This document shows positions 61,575 through 64,000 of a stretch of 64,000 bases of DNA, piece by piece. This stretch comes from an uncultured Oscillospiraceae bacterium (GTDB lineage: Bacteria > Bacillota > Clostridia > Oscillospirales > Ruminococcaceae): the NCBI GenBank assembly GCA_910589145.1, contig CAJUSD010000002.1, forward strand, positions 124,001 through 188,000. The letters run 5' to 3'. The translations under genes were made by a program, and so were the position numbers. The notes beneath the pieces were generated by a model. That model did no database searches. It had not been told where the DNA came from and saw nothing but the letters and a program-made list of their open reading frames with translations. Positions within the stretch are counted from its first letter, which is position 1. Each line of letters opens with the position of its first letter.

Positions 61575-62026
61575 ATTCAAGTGAATTTGACAAGCAAATT
61601 TGCAAGCACAGCCTAAGATGAATCCCATCTAAAGCAGAGAATCCAGAATACTGACAGCAAAGCTATGTGCAGCAAAGCTATGTGCAGCAAAGCTATGTGC
61701 AGCAAAGCTGCACTCCTGAAACGTCCCTTGTTCGCCAGTTCAGTTCTGCTAAATTGAGTCCGCCAAGCGCAAAATACTCCTATACAAACGAATTTATGCT
61801 AAATTAATGTGAGTCCGATGAGAAGCCTTTGTCAATTTTAATGTTCTCGATTCTAGCACGCCATTTCAACAGCCGTTGGCTGCAGGCAAGCTTGTCTCCC
61901 GGCAAGGAAAATCAACGCAGTTTGGCGGAAAATATGCAAGCAGGATGGGTGTGGAGCATTTTGGGATAAGTTCTTAGCTTTATCGAACTCACGTTAAATG
62001 AAAGTAAGATTGGGAAATTTAAAAAC
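61575..62026. other. Gene-free region rich in short repeats
   Basis: Holds the 15-bp tandem repeat, the GTGCAGC-AAA-GCTGCAC hairpin followed by CTCCTGAAA (also near 1778), and CAGTTCAGTTCTGCTAAATT (61739-61758), related to 57641-57660 and 10794. No coding frame with a ribosome site was seen. Confidence 0.5.
61656..61713 (+). repeat. Tandem 15-bp repeat
   Basis: AGCAAAGCTATGTGC occurs three times without change (61656-61670, 61671-61685, 61686-61700), then a diverged partial copy AGCAAAGCTGCAC. The unit overlaps the CAGC-AAA-GCTG hairpin core, so it probably grew by slippage from a dispersed palindrome. Confidence 0.9.
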
Positions 62027-62056
62027 AGGCCCTATCCTTTGTAAGGGATAGGGCCT
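62027..62056 (-). terminator. Terminator of the small gene at 62082
   Basis: A perfect 11-bp stem AGGCCCTATCC / GGATAGGGCCT followed on the minus strand by GTTTTTAAA. Confidence 0.85.
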
Positions 62057-62081
62057 AGTTCTATGTCAAAAACATTAAAAA

Positions 62082-62372
62082 CTACTCTGCATCAAACACA
62101 ATTGATTGAACAGCGGAAACAATCTGATCAGCGGTAATGCGTGCAACACCCAAGTTATCCAACATGGAATCTGTTTCGGTATTTGTACTGTCTAAATATC
62201 CCACATGGGCAATCTTTAGGGCATTGGCAAACACCTCTGATTCTTCTGAAGTTTCACATGCATTCATCTCCATTTCCAAAAGGCGAAGCGTAACTGCCAC
62301 CGCCTGGGACTTGGTAAAAAGGGCGTTTCCTGCTTCTGAGCGAAATTCGTCCAGCTTTTTTAAAGTTCTCAT
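62082..62372 (-). CDS. Hypothetical small acidic protein
   Basis: 96 residues, predominantly helical and acidic (EMEMNACETSEESEVFANAL), with no membrane segment or cysteine pair. I recognise no family. A gene is supported by coding-like composition, a proper terminator 26 nt beyond the stop, and AGAAAGGA upstream of the ATG, though spacing is long (~12 nt). It sits just downstream of htrA on the same strand, 125 nt away, and could be cotranscribed. Confidence 0.6.
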   Translation of the reverse strand: MRTLKKLDEFRSEAGNALFTKSQAVAVTLRLLEMEMNACETSEESEVFANALKIAHVGYLDSTNTETDSMLDNLGVARITADQIVSAVQSIVFDAE

Positions 62373-62497
62373 AAATACACTGCATCCTTTCTGAATTAAT
62401 TTTATATTTTTAGTATTCCCATATTCTGGACGGTATTCAATTACTATCTATGCAATTGCCTAATAAAGCTGCATTCTTATCTTAATTTCTGCTTTTC

Positions 62498-63847
62498 CTA
62501 GGCTTCCATACGGCTTTGCTGGGCAATAATCTGATCTGACAAAGAATCCTGATCCTTTTGCTGGACAGATTGAGGTACTTTTTCGCCCAAAACCGCATTT
62601 ACTTCTACAGTTTGGCCATTTCGGATTACTGTCAACTCTACAGTATCGCCTGCTGAATAGGACTTAATAGATTGGCTGAGGTCATTGCTGCTCTCAATAT
62701 TAAGCCCATTAATTTGTACGATACAATCGCCGGGTTCCAGTCCAGATTCTTTTCGTTCAACCTCTGCAACATACACACCTGCCCTTGAGACACCATAGCG
62801 CATTGCCTTCTGAACAGTATCAATATCAACTAGAGAAATTCCTAGGTAGGGTTTACCAGTGACATAGCCAAATTCCTTTAGTTGATTGACAACCTCCATA
62901 ACATCGTTAATTGGAATGGCAAATCCCAGCCCTTCCAGATTATTGCCAGAACTTTTTGCAACAACTACACCAACCAGCTCACCTTTTTCGTTAAAGAGGC
63001 CGCCGCCGGAATTGCCAGGATTAATGGCAGCATTTGTTTGAAGAAGGTTCATTGTTTCGCCGTCAATGGTAATTTCGCGGTCAAGGGCGCTGACAATTCC
63101 ATTTGTAACAGTTCCACCTAATTGTCCTAAGGGATTTCCAACAGCAACAGTTTCTTCTCCTACAACAAGATTATCAGAATTTCCGATTGCAGCAGGGGAA
63201 AGCCCAGTAGCTTCAATTTTAATCAGGGCAACATCCTTTTCACTGTCCGCACCAATAATTTTCGCCTCGTAGGACTCTCCGTTATGGAGTCGGACAGTAA
63301 CAGAAGCAGCATCCTCTATAACATGGTTATTGGTGACAATATAACCATCTTCAGAGAGAATAACCCCGCTGCCTGCACCGGATGCAACATATTGCTGAAC
63401 CCAGAATCCCCCACCAGTTACGACGGATTCAGTAGTAATTTCAACCACACTGTTGGCAGTGGCGGCAGCAATCTGAGCGGTTGTCATTGCCTCTGGAGCA
63501 GTGTTGACATTGGTTGCATTAGCAGTGTTGGGATTCATTTCAGGAGTGCTGGAAATGCTTGAACTGGATGTGGAGTTTAAAGAGGGATTGCCAACAGAAG
63601 GAACTTCAGCCATGGACCCATTATCGGCAAAACGGGAAGCCAGCAGCCCGCCGCCAAAGCCTGCCGCACCAGACAGGATAACGCTGCATACCATAGCGGC
63701 GGCAATCAGTTTAGACGTTTTGCCCTTTTTTTCCTTTAATTCTTCAGAGTAGTACGTTTGGGATGAATAAGAATCCTGTGTAGACAAAGACTGGGAATTT
63801 TGGTTTTCACTGTAAAAAGAATCATTTCTATTATTAAAATCGCTCAT
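62498..63847 (-). CDS. htrA: HtrA/DegP-like membrane-anchored serine protease with PDZ domain
   Basis: 449 residues. A cytosolic Ser/Asn/Gln-rich N-terminus (~45) precedes a single TM (KLIAAAMVCSVILSGAAGFG) and a linker of Ser/Thr/Asn. The S1C protease domain has the triad His in GYIVTNNHVIED, Asp in SEKDVALIKIEA and Ser in NPGNSGGGLFNEKG. A C-terminal PDZ domain begins near YLGISLVDIDTVQ and includes LEPGDCIVQINGLNIESSND. It degrades misfolded envelope proteins. AGGAGG lies 9 nt before the ATG. A possible -10 TATACT occurs upstream, but I saw no matching -35 and no CIRCE element. Confidence 0.96.
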   Translation of the reverse strand: MSDFNNRNDSFYSENQNSQSLSTQDSYSSQTYYSEELKEKKGKTSKLIAAAMVCSVILSGAAGFGGGLLASRFADNGSMAEVPSVGNPSLNSTSSSSISSTPEMNPNTANATNVNTAPEAMTTAQIAAATANSVVEITTESVVTGGGFWVQQYVASGAGSGVILSEDGYIVTNNHVIEDAASVTVRLHNGESYEAKIIGADSEKDVALIKIEATGLSPAAIGNSDNLVVGEETVAVGNPLGQLGGTVTNGIVSALDREITIDGETMNLLQTNAAINPGNSGGGLFNEKGELVGVVVAKSSGNNLEGLGFAIPINDVMEVVNQLKEFGYVTGKPYLGISLVDIDTVQKAMRYGVSRAGVYVAEVERKESGLEPGDCIVQINGLNIESSNDLSQSIKSYSAGDTVELTVIRNGQTVEVNAVLGEKVPQSVQQKDQDSLSDQIIAQQSRMEA

Positions 63848-64000
63848 AATGATTATCCTCCTAAAAATTTTCCTTTTGTTTTTGTGGTTCTCTTTTGTTC
63901 TGCTTTTAGTATATCCTTTGATTTTGATAAAAACTTAAACGGATTGAAACAGAACGCTGAAAAATATTTCAATATTTTTTGTTATTTATGTGATGGTCTT

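Noticed and set aside
1..64000. CRISPR arrays, tRNA or rRNA genes, complete insertion sequences, prophage modules
   Set aside because: I looked for regularly spaced direct repeats, cloverleaf-like blocks, intact transposases and phage structural genes and found none; short or diverged RNA genes could still be missed by eye.

Overview
The window looks like a motile, endospore-forming, anaerobic Firmicute of the class Clostridia, probably a gut-type Oscillospirales/Ruminococcaceae relative. The evidence is a flgM-flgN-flgK flagellar operon, a SpoIID-type protein, a CotJC-like manganese catalase, a V/A-type ATPase operon, an MEP-pathway ispE, frequent TTG/GTG starts behind strong GGAGG sites, and GH95/GH42 glycosidases. 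The class is well supported; the family is inference. I saw no rRNA, tRNA or CRISPR array.

Layout. 1-1.5 kb: flagellar flgM-flgN-flgK (minus; flgK runs off the left edge). 1.9-3.2 kb: a ParA-family ATPase with a ComFB-like protein. 3.4-6.7 kb: a nucleotidyltransferase and a chemoreceptor. 6.8-10.6 kb: three tandem amidohydrolase paralogs behind a small zinc-finger protein; the last paralog has lost its metal ligands. 11.1-18 kb: comEC (with a decayed metallo-beta-lactamase domain), holA, an RNase M5-like gene, and an MBOAT/DHHW pair in which both proteins lack the usual catalytic residues. Two related copies of a ~160-bp MITE-like repeat lie in opposite orientation in this stretch. 18.1-22.2 kb: a self-contained three-gene operon of two unrelated P-loop GTPases and a membrane-anchored protein, the best candidate for an undescribed system. 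22.4-31.4 kb: a nine-gene V/A-type ATPase operon (minus).

31.7-43.2 kb is metabolic: NUDIX plus GH95, ispE, DUF362 ferredoxin-like protein, an Lrp/aminotransferase pair, an AT-rich orphan gene, GH42 beta-galactosidase, a DHDPS/NAL-family lyase, and bioY behind a promoter overlapped by a BirA-type operator. 43.2-50.7 kb: an IS3-like transposase remnant, spoIID-like gene, citrate synthase, a split chromate transporter, an EpsG-like protein with a membrane partner, and DAHP synthase. 50.8-57.3 kb: DUF2975-Xre-DUF4173 operon, an APH-like kinase, YdcF, FolC and a hypothetical anchored protein. 57.4-58.2 kb: a ~400-bp element with 16-bp terminal inverted repeats, followed by a strong promoter and a long leader with a mini-ORF and an intrinsic terminator in front of rsgA, which suggests attenuation. 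rsgA is translationally coupled to a GNAT gene. 60-64 kb: DUF4291, manganese catalase, a hairpin/tandem-repeat region, a small unknown gene and an HtrA protease.

Starts were moved from the longest open frame wherever a Shine-Dalgarno sequence clearly decides them. Domain names come from recognising motifs by eye; no database search was run.
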